Shown: positions 1 to 8,628, numbered from the stretch's first letter. The stretch: 38,319 nucleotides of DNA from Rhodanobacter sp. (GCA_031274955.1 JAISPQ010000062.1:1-38319); one strand, 5' to 3'. Numbers and translations: made by a program. Notes: generated from the sequence alone by a model not told the origin.

Positions 1-138
1 CGCCGTCATCGGCCCCGTTTTGCAAAGACATCGGCGCGTCGAAGCACAAAACACGCCACGTCGTGCGGCTATCGCACGAAACGAGGGGTGGGGTGCGGGA
101 GTTTTGCAAGAGCCTCATTTGTGCAGAATTTATGTTTT

Positions 139-300
139 CACTCTACGCCAACGTGTTGATATACTTTAGGAGAGGTGTTTTCCGGCGGGGCAGTTGGCGC
201 GGCAGCGGGAAAATGTAGTGGAAGAAGGACATTTGATGCCAGATCGCATGCACATGCTGCTGACGATACCGCCGGAGAAAGTCCCCCGACTTTACCGGAT
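139..300 (+). pseudogene. IS200/IS605-type TnpA remnant
   Basis: A short stretch translates as a piece of a Y1-type (HUH) transposase. The motif EEGHLMPDRMHMLLTIPPEK matches the conserved GHLMPDHVHML-IPPK block that carries the HUH metal-binding histidines of IS200/IS605 and REP-associated transposases. Upstream, LARQRENVV is in frame, but the preceding VFR-like piece is in another frame, so the copy is frameshifted. The first HUH His of the usual PDHVH is Arg here (PDRMH), so the remnant would be inactive in any case. No tyrosine helix or C-terminus follows; the sequence runs directly into the ISL3 remnant. I infer an old truncated insertion; exact ends cannot be fixed. Confidence 0.6.
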
Positions 301-330
301 TCTATGCCGTTTTGTGTGGAATTTGCCATA

Positions 331-1654
331 TCATGAAGCATGATGGTAGGCGCCGAACTTGCGAGGAATGGCGGGCGCCATTGGGTTGGCCGACAGATGC
401 TTGAGTTTGGACATGCGCAGGTAGGCAATCGCGATGAAGCTCTTCACGTCGCGAAAACCGCGCGCGGCTCGCTTGGCTTGTTGGAGCAGGCCATGCATCG
501 CTTCGGCATAGACGTTGCTGCGTTCGTCGAGCATGTCGCGCATCACGCCACCGAAGTGCGTCTTGATGGTCTTGGCCAAACGCTTGAATGGCACCAAGCG
601 AGAGTACCGCGCCCAGCCTATTCATTTGCTCAGTCCGGCTTGGGCAACATCTTGGCTATTGCTGGCCACCGCTTCGTGATAGACCCGTTGCAGTGCCATC
701 TTCAAGCGCCAAGCCCACGCACTCTTCAAGTTCGATCATTGCAGCCAACGCATCGCCTTGCACTGCGCGCGGCTCCATTGCTCGGGATTCTTGCACATCG
801 CTCACAACAACTGTTTGCGCGTGTCCTTGTCATCCAGGCCTGCGGCTTGCGCCACGGCCTGAGCCGAATCACACATCTCCTGGCGGCGCATTTCGTCCAT
901 CGCCTCATTGGCCAGCGCCACGACGTGAAAGCGGTCATAGCTGATCTGCACCTTGGGCAGCGACTCGGTGATACCCAAGGCATAAGCCGCGCTCATGTCG
1001 ATGCAAGCGTGCTCGATATGTTCGGGATCACCGCCGTGCGTGCTCAGGTCGGCAGCAAAGTCCTTGAGCGTCTCATGATCGCGCCCCGCACGCAGTGGCG
1101 AACGGCAGGCGCTTGGCCCGCAAGTCATGCACCACAGTGATGTATTGATGTCCGCGCTTGACGCTGGTTTCGTCCACGCCAACATGATTAACATCGGTCA
1201 TGTCGTCCTTGGCGCGCGCGGCGTGTACATAGTAGTGGACTCGCCGCCACAGGCGTTTGGAAGCCACACGCAACATATCGGCGGCCTGACTGACGGGCAG
1301 TTCCCCACACAGCGACAGCGCCAATGCCTCGAACAGCAAGGTAAAACCGCTGCCTTCACGCGCCCAGAGCACGGTCATCTGCGCGGTCTTGCCGCAAGCG
1401 CCACATTGGATGCGCGGCACATCGGCGTGCAACCACGCCTCGAACTGGAAAAAATCCAAATGGCGTCAACTGCGACGCACCCGATCGTGGATGGGTTGAT
1501 GTTGCGCCCTGCACATCGGACAAGCGGTTCGCTGCGCCGGATACGTGACATCAAAGTCGATACGCCGCTTGGCTGTCTCCAGCTCAACCTTCGATACCTG
1601 CCACGGCGGTTGCAGGCCCTAGGGTGAACAGGCTTTCGATCTGCTGGCTCAGCA
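331..1654 (-). pseudogene. ISL3-family transposase, frameshifted pseudogene
   Basis: Three minus-strand ORF pieces together cover an ISL3-family (DDE) transposase. The N-terminal piece has the zinc-finger-like CPMC part and the block RHLDFFQFEAWLHADVPRIQC. The middle piece has WAREGSGFTLLFEA, VGVDETSVKRGHQY (first catalytic Asp), then IDMSAAYALGITESLPK (second Asp) and YDRFHVV. The C-terminal piece ends KFGAYHHAS before a stop at 331. The pieces lie in different frames: shifts occur near 1625, near 1085 and near 790, and the Trp of the expected R-W-RHLDF is a stop codon. The element therefore cannot make transposase. The large plus-strand ORF 340-1140 is the antisense shadow. It forms the left border of the biosynthetic island that follows. 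Confidence 0.85.
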
Positions 1655-1801
1655 TGACATCATCTCCGGAGCAAGGCTACGAAGTATACGATGGAATCAC
1701 TTATCGTTATGTTTGCAAAAACGTCAAATTCCCCAGGAAAGAGCATATGGAGCCACTTTACCTGAGGATACATAACTCTACCACAATATAGAGAACAGTC
1801 G

Positions 1802-3025
1802 ATGAAGAAGCTCTTGGTACTTGCGCGTGGCGACGGATATGTATTCAACAATCTCGCTGGCGAATCGATCCTCAAGGACTTTCCGGTACCGATCGTCGTA
1901 TTCGCAGAGAAGATCAACACTCATGTTTTCGACGGATTGGAAGGCGACGTTGCAATTGAAATCGTTCGCTACTATGACCTGCCGAATGTCCACGCACGCG
2001 CAGCACGACTACACACTGAACATGGTTTGTTGGGCATTGCCGTACTGACCGAGGAATCGGTCGAACTCGCAGCCGATATGCGGAAGAAATTGAACCTCGC
2101 CGGCACGCCCCCCGAAGAAGCGAAGCGTTTCCGCAACAAAGTGTTGATGAAACAGGTACTCGGTGCCGCAGGCGTGCGCGTTCCGGAGCATGCCGAATGT
2201 AGCGACCGCATGCACGTCGAGAGGTTGTTGACCAAGCACGGGCGACTGGTCATCAAGCCAGTCGATGGCTTCGGCTCGAAGGAAGTGGTGTTTGTTAATT
2301 CAGATGCCGAACTCGATGCGTGGTATGACAAAGGAAAATCAAAGGGCTTTGAGGCGGAAGAGTACATCAAAGGTACGCTATACCATGTCAATGCCCTAGT
2401 AAGGAACGGCGAAGCAATTTTAACTGCAAGTGCGCCTTATCTACCGGGAATGGGTAATATCGATTTTTCGAGCGGTGCCCCATTTGTAAGCGTAATGCTA
2501 ATTGCGGGCGAGCTAAAAGACCGACTCGAAGTCTTTTCCAATGATGTCATCCGTATTCTTGGTATGCAGGATGGCGTAACACACATGGAAGTCTTCCTTA
2601 AAACTGATGGAGAGATCGTGTTCTGTGAAGTCGGGGCTCGCCCGGGCGGCGGCGGTATCGTGTTGATGATCGAAGCGCAGTACGGTATTAACTTCGTGCG
2701 CGCTTCACTGTTGTTGCAGGCAGGCCGAGGCGATCTGGTCACGCTCGAGCAGCGCAGCCCGAACAAAATGGTTGGATTGATGGGCTTCCGGCACACATAT
2801 TCCTCGTTCATTGTCCGTATAGCTAAACCTGAAGCGTTTAACGAAGATTGGATTCATTTCGTGAAAATTGACAAGAAAGAAGGTGATTTCATTGCCCCTT
2901 CTGGACACTGCACCGACTTTATCGGTCTATTGATCTTTTCAGCTGCGGATTTGGGTGAATTCGAGCGCCAACGCGTCAATTTACAGCAACGTTTCTACTC
3001 CGCATTGGAAACGAAAGCTGTTTAG
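1802..3025 (+). CDS. ATP-grasp carboxylate-amine ligase-like protein
   Basis: This 407-residue cytoplasmic protein belongs to the ATP-grasp superfamily, which joins a carboxylate to an amine or thiol through an acylphosphate. An N-terminal Rossmann-like pre-ATP-grasp region (about 1-105) is followed by RFRNKVLMKQVLGAAGVRVPE (109-129), the ATP-contacting VIKPVDGFGSKEV (150-162), EEYIKG (186-191), and the metal-binding HMEVF (261-265) with EIVFCEVGARPGGGGI (271-286). The layout resembles the L-amino-acid ligase/carnosine-synthase/biotin-carboxylase-like group rather than a housekeeping ligase. The substrate cannot be read from the sequence. It lies alone between the ISL3 remnant and a MITE, in the same orientation as the LanB-like gene, so ligation of an amino acid in the same pathway is an inference. 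The ribosome-binding site is weak (AGAGAACAG before the ATG). Codon use is less GC-rich than in the right half of the window. Confidence 0.85.
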   Translation: MKKLLVLARGDGYVFNNLAGESILKDFPVPIVVFAEKINTHVFDGLEGDVAIEIVRYYDLPNVHARAARLHTEHGLLGIAVLTEESVELAADMRKKLNLAGTPPEEAKRFRNKVLMKQVLGAAGVRVPEHAECSDRMHVERLLTKHGRLVIKPVDGFGSKEVVFVNSDAELDAWYDKGKSKGFEAEEYIKGTLYHVNALVRNGEAILTASAPYLPGMGNIDFSSGAPFVSVMLIAGELKDRLEVFSNDVIRILGMQDGVTHMEVFLKTDGEIVFCEVGARPGGGGIVLMIEAQYGINFVRASLLLQAGRGDLVTLEQRSPNKMVGLMGFRHTYSSFIVRIAKPEAFNEDWIHFVKIDKKEGDFIAPSGHCTDFIGLLIFSAADLGEFERQRVNLQQRFYSALETKAV

Positions 3026-3124
3026 CTAAGGAAACTCTGATTTATTCAATTCCCGCCATCTCAGCATATTGATTTTTTATTTTATGTTTTCAGCGTAAAT
3101 TTGAATAAATCAGAGCTTCCCTAG
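3026..3124. repeat. 91-bp MITE with 20-bp terminal inverted repeats and CTAR flanks
   Basis: The 20-mer GGAAACTCTGATTTATTCAA at 3030-3049 is repeated in inverse orientation at 3101-3120 with one mismatch (19/20). The interior is AT-rich and non-coding. The outer flanks are CTAA (3026-3029) and CTAG (3121-3124), both fitting the CTAR target duplication produced by IS5-family elements, although the two copies differ by one base. The unit begins one base after the stop codon of the ATP-grasp gene. It is a non-autonomous MITE by structure; its hairpin could also act as a terminator. No autonomous partner is in the window. Confidence 0.75.
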
Positions 3125-3301
3125 CGGTGGAAACACCGGAGATTACACTGAGCAGGGCGAAGGGAAGTCGCCCATCTCATCGAATCGGGACTACCTGTCG
3201 ACAAGAGTGTTGCAGTGGGACTTGAAATCGCCCAAGGCCGTAATTCTTTACTACCCGTTTGAAATAGATCTCGTTCATGCTGAACTGGCAGATAGCAATT
3301 T

Positions 3302-5887
3302 ATGACTGAGTCAATCGAAGCGACGCAAGTGCAAACGGAAGCTGTCTCGCCGACCGACATCAAAGTTCCGGCGGAGCACCTGTTCGCCACCGACGAGCCA
3401 TGGGCGTTTTGGCGATGGTCTTGTTTGCGAGGAGCCGGATTTCCCGCACACATGGTACAGAAACTGGCGGCGCCCGCCTGCGCTGCTGCTGCCGATGAAA
3501 TAATGGCTGCGGAAAGGAGTGCGACTGATTGCAAGGCAGAAACGCTTGCCCTATTCCGGCAAGCGTTCGATTCGACTGCAGACGAAGACAAAGAAGCACG
3601 CAAAGCACTGTCCCGTGCTTTGAGTCAGCTCAATAAGGGCAGAGTGCCAGATTTAGCCGGTGACCGATTCGGCGATGCCTGTCGAAAGCTGGCGTCCGCC
3701 TATGCGAAAGTCGACGACGCGCAGAAATCGTTCAAAGCAGAATTCGGCAAGGGAATTCTGGGGATATCGAGCGCCATCCGCGACGTTGCCGAAGACCCCT
3801 ATTTTTGCCAAGCAGTTCTCTTGCAAAACCGCGCGGCGATTCAGCACGTGCGTCACGCGTTTTCTACCAACCCTGTTGAAAAGAGGGGTTCCAAGGAACG
3901 ACAAAAAGAAGAGCTGGTGGCGAGCTACCTCCAGCGTTATTGCGTAAAGAACGACACCATCGGTTTCTTTGGGCCGGTTGGCTGGGCCAAGCTCGGTCGA
4001 GAAGTCGGCGACATCGCTGTTGCTCCCGGTCCCGAGATCGTTGCAACCTCGTCGATCTACTTCGAAAACTGGTGCATTGAAGCGCTGGGGGAAAAGATTG
4101 CGGAGAATCCGGCTGTTCGCCGCTGGATCGCGCCCAGACGGTCGCCCGACTGCTATCTTGACGGAGCCACGCCGCACTCCTCCGCAGGTTTCCTCGATGC
4201 GCTGTCGTCGCGACAGTTGGCTGTTTTGCAACTATGCGACGGCGAAAGAACCGGCCAGCAGATTGCAGCCGCTCTTCTGGGTTCTTCGGACTTCGTCAGC
4301 GATACTGAAATCTACGACCTGCTCGCGGAGTTCACCAACAAAAAAATTCTGGCGTGGGCCTACGATTTACCACTGGTTCTTCATCCCGAAAAATTGCTCA
4401 GACTGCTTCTGAATCGCATTGAAGACGAGGAAATACGTTGGGCGGCGCTGGTTTCCCTCGACAGGCTTGAGCAAGCCAGGGATAACCTCGCGGCAGCTTT
4501 CGGAAACGTCGATCGACTGAATCTTGCAGTCCAGGAACTCGAGCATGTCTTCGAGGACGTGACCAGCAGTGCGTGCAACAGAATGGGCGGCAAAATGTAC
4601 GCCGGCCGCACACTCTTCTACCAGGATTGTCGTCGCGACGTTGACATTGACGTTGGCCCAGACGTAATTGAATCGATTACTCCACCGCTCTCCCTGGTGC
4701 TGAAGAGCGCGCGCTGGTTCAGTCACCGTGTCGCCGAGGTTTGCCGAGAAGGATTCGTCAAGGCACACGCCAAGATGGCGCGCACTCGCTCTGGCAATAC
4801 GGCCGATGTCATACAATTCGCCAAATACCTGCAGTTGCTGCTTTTCAGCCGTAACCCTGCAACCAACATACTTACGCCGGTACTCGAAGATCTTCAAAAT
4901 CGTTGGAAGCGCATTCTTGGCTCGCTCCCTCAGGCACGGCACGTTGAGTATGCAAGCGCGGACCTGAAACCACTGGTCAACGAACTTTTCGAGGCGCCCG
5001 GACCGGGCTGGCCACTCGCGCGTCATCATAGTCCGGATGTGATGATTGGTGCCAACAGCATCGACGCGATTCGTCGTGGAGAGTATTTCTTTGTCCTTGG
5101 CGAAGTTCACGTCTGTGTGAACACATTGAATAACTCTATGTTTGTCGCACAGCATCCTTGCCCGGATGAATTTGCACAGGCTATGGCGAGCGATTTTCCC
5201 GAGGCTCGCCCGGTACTGATGGTCCCACGGACATTTACGCGGGTCACGAATCGAACCGCCGACGGGTGGAATTCTCCTCACGACTATCAGATCGAGGTAT
5301 CGCAAGATTCGATCTATGCTGGCGACCGCTCGCAGGTGATCCCCGTTTCCGCATTTGTCGTGAAGAACCTCGACAACCGTGTCGTCGTATGCACGCGAGA
5401 TGGCCGCCTGCAATTTGATGCCATCGATTTCTTTGCAGAGACGCTCTCGAGGGCTGCGGCCGCCTCGTATGATTTCATGAGAGTGGTCGGTTCTGACGAC
5501 CACAGTCCGCGCATTACAATTGATCGCATGGTTGTAGCCCGGGAGTCGTGGCGCTTTCAAGCGCAGTCCTTGGAGTTTATCCATGAAAAAGACGAACACT
5601 TGCGTTATTTGCAGGCGCGCAGGTGGATGCACCGACATAATTTGCCGCGTTTCGTATTCTTCAAAGTGGCCGTCGAAGTGAAGCCTTTCTACCTGGACTT
5701 CGAGAGCCTGATTTATGTAGAAATTTTCGTAAAAATGATCCGGAAAGTGTTGGCCAGCGATCAGGCTGAGGAACCCGTCCTGGTCTCCGAGATGGTTCCG
5801 GACCACGGGCAATTGTGGCTACCCGATGCCAAGGGCAACACCTATACGAGTGAGTTTCGATTGGTCGTCAAAGATCTTTTACCATAA
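3302..5887 (+). CDS. LanB-like dehydratase-family protein lacking the elimination domain (PEARL-like)
   Basis: This 861-residue protein matches the lantibiotic dehydratase N-terminal (glutamylation) domain, which uses aminoacyl-tRNA to acylate Ser/Thr of a peptide or, in PEARL enzymes, to extend a peptide C-terminus. Diagnostic blocks are LLQNRAAIQHVRHAF (about 173-187), YLQRYCVKNDTIGFFGP (about 209-225), KPFYLDFES (794-802) and EMVPDHGQLWL (830-840) close to the C-terminus. The sequence ends where that domain ends, so the SpaB_C/elimination domain of full-length LanB (about 1000 residues in total) is absent, and no separate copy is in the window. Without it, a free-standing aminoacyl-tRNA-dependent peptide ligase is more likely than a dehydratase; this is inference. 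No LanC cyclase or leader peptidase is present. The nearest candidate partner is the small protein at 6070. The ribosome-binding site before ATG 3302 is weak. Confidence 0.85.
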   Translation: MTESIEATQVQTEAVSPTDIKVPAEHLFATDEPWAFWRWSCLRGAGFPAHMVQKLAAPACAAAADEIMAAERSATDCKAETLALFRQAFDSTADEDKEARKALSRALSQLNKGRVPDLAGDRFGDACRKLASAYAKVDDAQKSFKAEFGKGILGISSAIRDVAEDPYFCQAVLLQNRAAIQHVRHAFSTNPVEKRGSKERQKEELVASYLQRYCVKNDTIGFFGPVGWAKLGREVGDIAVAPGPEIVATSSIYFENWCIEALGEKIAENPAVRRWIAPRRSPDCYLDGATPHSSAGFLDALSSRQLAVLQLCDGERTGQQIAAALLGSSDFVSDTEIYDLLAEFTNKKILAWAYDLPLVLHPEKLLRLLLNRIEDEEIRWAALVSLDRLEQARDNLAAAFGNVDRLNLAVQELEHVFEDVTSSACNRMGGKMYAGRTLFYQDCRRDVDIDVGPDVIESITPPLSLVLKSARWFSHRVAEVCREGFVKAHAKMARTRSGNTADVIQFAKYLQLLLFSRNPATNILTPVLEDLQNRWKRILGSLPQARHVEYASADLKPLVNELFEAPGPGWPLARHHSPDVMIGANSIDAIRRGEYFFVLGEVHVCVNTLNNSMFVAQHPCPDEFAQAMASDFPEARPVLMVPRTFTRVTNRTADGWNSPHDYQIEVSQDSIYAGDRSQVIPVSAFVVKNLDNRVVVCTRDGRLQFDAIDFFAETLSRAAAASYDFMRVVGSDDHSPRITIDRMVVARESWRFQAQSLEFIHEKDEHLRYLQARRWMHRHNLPRFVFFKVAVEVKPFYLDFESLIYVEIFVKMIRKVLASDQAEEPVLVSEMVPDHGQLWLPDAKGNTYTSEFRLVVKDLLP

Positions 5888-6069
5888 GTCAGAAATATAG
5901 GCGACACTCGGATACCTGAAGAACGAGCGAACCAAGCCAGAGCGCGCCGCGATGCCAGACAACGGTGTGTACACTCGATCAGCCAGCTTTTCGCCTGCGC
6001 GCTACCGAGTAAAGCTGAGGCAATGCAGAACGACATCAAACCAACCTTACCTTTTTGGAGATCATGATC

Positions 6070-6387
6070 ATGAGCACTATCAAACTAGTGGACTGCGAAC
6101 ACATCATCGATGCGAACAGCGCCAACTTGACTGGTAGCAAGTTTCAAGATGTAAGTTTAGCGGAATCGCACTTCCATAGTGTCACACTTGAATCGTCTAC
6201 GATTTCGAATGCGCACTTTGGTGGTATTACATTTACTGAGATAAATTTCACGGGAACGTCGATAAGAAATGCGGATCTCACAAACTTGTCCATCGAGAGT
6301 TGCTATTATACGGGGATGAAAATCGAAGGTATCGAAGTAGAAGAAATGCTGGCTCTCTATCGTGCCTCGAAGGCCTGCAGCGCGTGA
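6070..6387 (+). CDS. Small pentapeptide-repeat protein, possible LanB partner or substrate
   Basis: The product is 105 residues from ATG 6070, chosen because TTTTTGGAG lies 9 nt upstream; the ORF track start (TTG 6055) lies inside that ribosome-binding site, and ATG 6064 is too close to it. The central part shows loose pentapeptide repeats (ANLTG, SKFQD, SLAES, AHFGG, NFTGT, ADLTN), predicting a small right-handed quadrilateral beta-helix, followed by a C-terminal helix VEEMLALYRASKACSA. There is no signal peptide or transmembrane segment. It is AT-richer than its neighbours. It sits between the LanB-like gene and the decarboxylase in the same orientation, and is the only small protein gene in this unit. 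It could be a scaffold or substrate on which the LanB-like protein adds an amino acid, or an ordinary pentapeptide-repeat protein. The function is not established. Confidence 0.75.
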   Translation: MSTIKLVDCEHIIDANSANLTGSKFQDVSLAESHFHSVTLESSTISNAHFGGITFTEINFTGTSIRNADLTNLSIESCYYTGMKIEGIEVEEMLALYRASKACSA

Positions 6388-6480
6388 TCGCGAGGCCATA
6401 ATGCGCAATGTCGAGCAGTGACTGCGCAAAATCTATGCGCATCACGCTATGAGGACGCAATTTTTTCGGAGATAACGAGA

Positions 6481-7620
6481 ATGGATTTAGGGGATAGCAT
6501 CCGCAAGAGCATCACCGACCTGCTTGGCAGCGGGCAGGGAAATGTCGCTACGCCTTGTTACATTTATTCGGTAGAGCAGGTTATCGAGAATTTCAAGGAC
6601 CTCAAGGAGGTGCTCGGTACGCCGCTCGTGGTGTCGCTCAAGGCGAATCATTGCCCAGAGCTGTTGTCTAGAACTGCGTTCAACTTCGACGACGGATGCG
6701 AAGTGGCTTCGCTCGGTGAATTGCGCCTACGCGCGGGAACGCGTCGCAAGACCTATATCAACACACCCGCCTATACTAGGAAGATGGTCGAGGTCGCTTC
6801 GCGCTACAACGCGACCTTCATCATCGACTACGTCGCCCAATTGGATATCATTGCTGAAGTCAAGCAGCAGGGTGTATTCAACAATAGCGTACTTCTGCGC
6901 CTGAATTTCGACGCGGCCAGGAACGAGAACGCGCCGCCGAAAGACCATTTCGGCATGGACACAAAGAGCCTGTTCGAGGCGGCCGCCAAGGCAAGGGATA
7001 TGAAGGTGAAGGTCGCCGGGTTGCATATCTTCTGCGGCTCGAACGGCTTCGTGGATAAGTCGATGGCCTGCGTCGAAGCTGTGGACAAACTTTTCGATGC
7101 GGTAGGTAAAACACTGGGTTATCCACTCGAGGTAATCAACCTCGGCGGCGGCATTCCTTCCGACTGGCGCGAGAAGAACATCGATTTCGCGAGCTATCGG
7201 GCATCATTGCAGCCGCTGCAGCGCAAGGCCGAGGTCATTCACGAGGCTGGACGCGCGATCTTCGGATCAGCCGGCTATTTTGCGACTGAGGTCGTGAGTG
7301 TCAAGTCCATCGGTGCGAAACGTTTCGTCATCTGCGACGGCGGCATGACGCAGAACTTCCTGCTGGCCAAAACTGAACATGTAATCCGCAAATACGATCG
7401 ACCGACCTTGATCAGTGAACGCCTCACCGATGAGACTCGTGACTATACCTTCGTCGGTGCGTCGTGCAATCGCGACGACATCATTGGCGAATACAGAGAT
7501 TGTCCCCATGAAATCCTGCCAGGAGACCAAATCGTGTTCGGTCAGTGTGGCGCCTACAACGCAGTCTATACCGTCAACAAATTTCTAGCGCTGAAACACT
7601 ACGGCGAGTACATCATCTGA
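6481..7620 (+). CDS. PLP-dependent amino acid decarboxylase, fold III (Orn/DAP decarboxylase family)
   Basis: The product is 379 residues from ATG 6481, chosen for GGAG nine bases upstream; the longer ORF from 6418 has no site. It matches the alanine-racemase-like fold III decarboxylases. Features are the PLP lysine in VSLKANH (Lys54), GLHIFCGS (179-187, the family HxHVGS position), the phosphate-binding LGGGIPSDW (221-229), EAGRAIFG (255-262, family EPGR), GASCNRDDIIGEY (326-338, with the Cys-x-x-Asp substrate element) and C-terminal GAYNAVYTVNKF. Relatives decarboxylate ornithine, lysine, diaminopimelate or carboxynorspermidine, or act on carrier- or peptide-linked amino acids in secondary metabolism; the specificity is not readable. 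EPGR reading EAGR, and VSLKAN rather than VKAN, suggest a divergent subgroup. It ends unit 2 and is followed by a hairpin terminator. It probably modifies an amino acid used or installed by the upstream enzymes (inference). Confidence 0.88.
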   Translation: MDLGDSIRKSITDLLGSGQGNVATPCYIYSVEQVIENFKDLKEVLGTPLVVSLKANHCPELLSRTAFNFDDGCEVASLGELRLRAGTRRKTYINTPAYTRKMVEVASRYNATFIIDYVAQLDIIAEVKQQGVFNNSVLLRLNFDAARNENAPPKDHFGMDTKSLFEAAAKARDMKVKVAGLHIFCGSNGFVDKSMACVEAVDKLFDAVGKTLGYPLEVINLGGGIPSDWREKNIDFASYRASLQPLQRKAEVIHEAGRAIFGSAGYFATEVVSVKSIGAKRFVICDGGMTQNFLLAKTEHVIRKYDRPTLISERLTDETRDYTFVGASCNRDDIIGEYRDCPHEILPGDQIVFGQCGAYNAVYTVNKFLALKHYGEYII

Positions 7621-7628
7621 AGGATATG

Positions 7629-7656
7629 CAGGGGGCTAATCTTGCCCCTGTTTCTC
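7629..7656 (+). terminator. Hairpin terminator after the decarboxylase
   Basis: CAGGGG and CCCCTG form a 6-bp stem around a 10-nt loop (7629-7650), followed by TTTCTCT. It starts 9 nt after the decarboxylase stop, in the gap between the two convergent units, and may serve plus-strand transcription. Confidence 0.55.
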
Positions 7657-7759
7657 TGACTCCAAGATCATCTGATCCACGCTAGGCGAAAAGCTCCCCA
7701 ACGTGCACCCCTGCATCTGGCACGAAGATGATCCTCATAATACATACGCGACGCCGCCC

Positions 7760-8197
7760 TCAGATGCTCTGGTACAACGTCATGCTGGCTTTGGCGACTT
7801 CTTCGTCCTTGCACATCGACGAGCACGAGAAGCGACAAAACCTAGACGAAGTCGCTCCGTCATCCAGGACGCTCAACGGTTTTGCCTGCATATCGATAAC
7901 ATCGCCGGGTCGCACCGGTTTTATCAACTTCACCCGCTCAATCGAAGCAATGAATCCCCCCGCTTTCTTACCCAGCCGCCAGTTGAACCAGGCACGGCAC
8001 GATTGAGCCATGCTTTCCACCAGGATTACGCCTGGTACGATCGGCTCGCCGGGGAAATGGCCGGCGAAGAACACTTCGTCACCGACGTAACGATAAGACG
8101 ATCTAATAATGCCGTCTTCATCGCTGAAGCCGGCTTCATTTACGAACCGGAAAGTTGTAGCCTGTTTTAGGTACAAATCGAGGTCAATACGTTCCAT
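7760..8197 (-). CDS. FabZ-like 3-hydroxyacyl-ACP dehydratase (catalytic hotdog)
   Basis: The 145-residue product from ATG 8197 (MERIDLDLYL) has the full FabZ signature: EVFFAGHFPGEPIVPGVILV followed by ESMAQ. His47 and Glu61 are the expected catalytic pair for dehydrating 3-hydroxyacyl-thioesters to enoyl-thioesters. The ORF track start at 8233 would overlap the upstream gene by 35 nt and adds nothing FabZ-like, so 8197, one nt beyond the upstream stop, is preferred. It is the last gene of the nine-gene minus-strand operon and lies directly next to a second hotdog gene without the catalytic His. Housekeeping fabZ normally sits between lpxD and lpxA, so this is a dedicated pathway copy. The expected substrate is an ACP- or CoA-bound chain; no ACP gene is visible nearby. 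Confidence 0.88.
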   Translation of the reverse strand: MERIDLDLYLKQATTFRFVNEAGFSDEDGIIRSSYRYVGDEVFFAGHFPGEPIVPGVILVESMAQSCRAWFNWRLGKKAGGFIASIERVKLIKPVRPGDVIDMQAKPLSVLDDGATSSRFCRFSCSSMCKDEEVAKASMTLYQSI

Positions 8198-8198
8198 G

Positions 8199-8624
8199 CT
8201 AGCGTCCGCTGATGACAATACCGACGCTCCCAATCACGGCGAGCTGCTCCTCTGAATACACTTGAAAATCGAACTCGTACAAGGTCGATCGCTCACTCAC
8301 CAATCGCGATTCCAGTCGCAATGGTAAACGCAAGGCTTCGCGAATCTTGTGCTCAATGCCACGGAACGATGCGATGACTCCATGTGATCCTTCCTTCTTG
8401 CGATCTCGAAGAACCAGGCCCGAGGATTGCGCAGCAAACTCCAAAACTGCGTAGGTATCTACCCATAGCGCGTCCGCGAAACGCTCCGGCAAACAGCGTC
8501 CATGCAAAAATTCAGTCACCACTCGGACTTCGTCCAAATAGCGCACCCGGTCGACGAACCGGAACGGCGCCGTTTGGGCGAGCCCATCGATGAGGCGCGC
8601 GGATTCGGCTTCGCCCACCTCCAT
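8199..8624 (-). CDS. Second hotdog dehydratase-like protein, His motif missing
   Basis: The 141-residue product shares the FabZ fold pattern: TAPFRFVDRV near the N-terminus (FabZ P-H-R-FLLVDRV) and VDTYAVLEFAAQSSGL (55-70), where Glu62 aligns with the FabZ active-site Glu. The GHFPG loop with the catalytic His is absent, replaced by LPERFADALW. Alone it is probably inactive or altered. Because it lies one nt upstream of the His-bearing FabZ-like gene, a heterodimer in which one subunit supplies His is plausible. Paired hotdog dehydratases are known from aryl polyene clusters (ApeI/ApeP), which is analogy only. It is 4 nt downstream of the LolA-like gene and part of one operon. Confidence 0.75.
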   Translation of the reverse strand: MEVGEAESARLIDGLAQTAPFRFVDRVRYLDEVRVVTEFLHGRCLPERFADALWVDTYAVLEFAAQSSGLVLRDRKKEGSHGVIASFRGIEHKIREALRLPLRLESRLVSERSTLYEFDFQVYSEEQLAVIGSVGIVISGR

Positions 8625-8628
8625 CTAA

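Noticed and set aside
340-1140. 266-aa plus-strand ORF
   Set aside because: Antisense to the ISL3 transposase pseudogene; its peptide has no recognisable domain and no ribosome-binding site.
4367-5812. 481-aa minus-strand ORF
   Set aside because: Entirely antisense to the LanB-like gene, whose conserved motifs settle the coding strand.
7703-8170. 155-aa plus-strand ORF
   Set aside because: Antisense to the FabZ-like gene with GHFPG and ESMAQ motifs.
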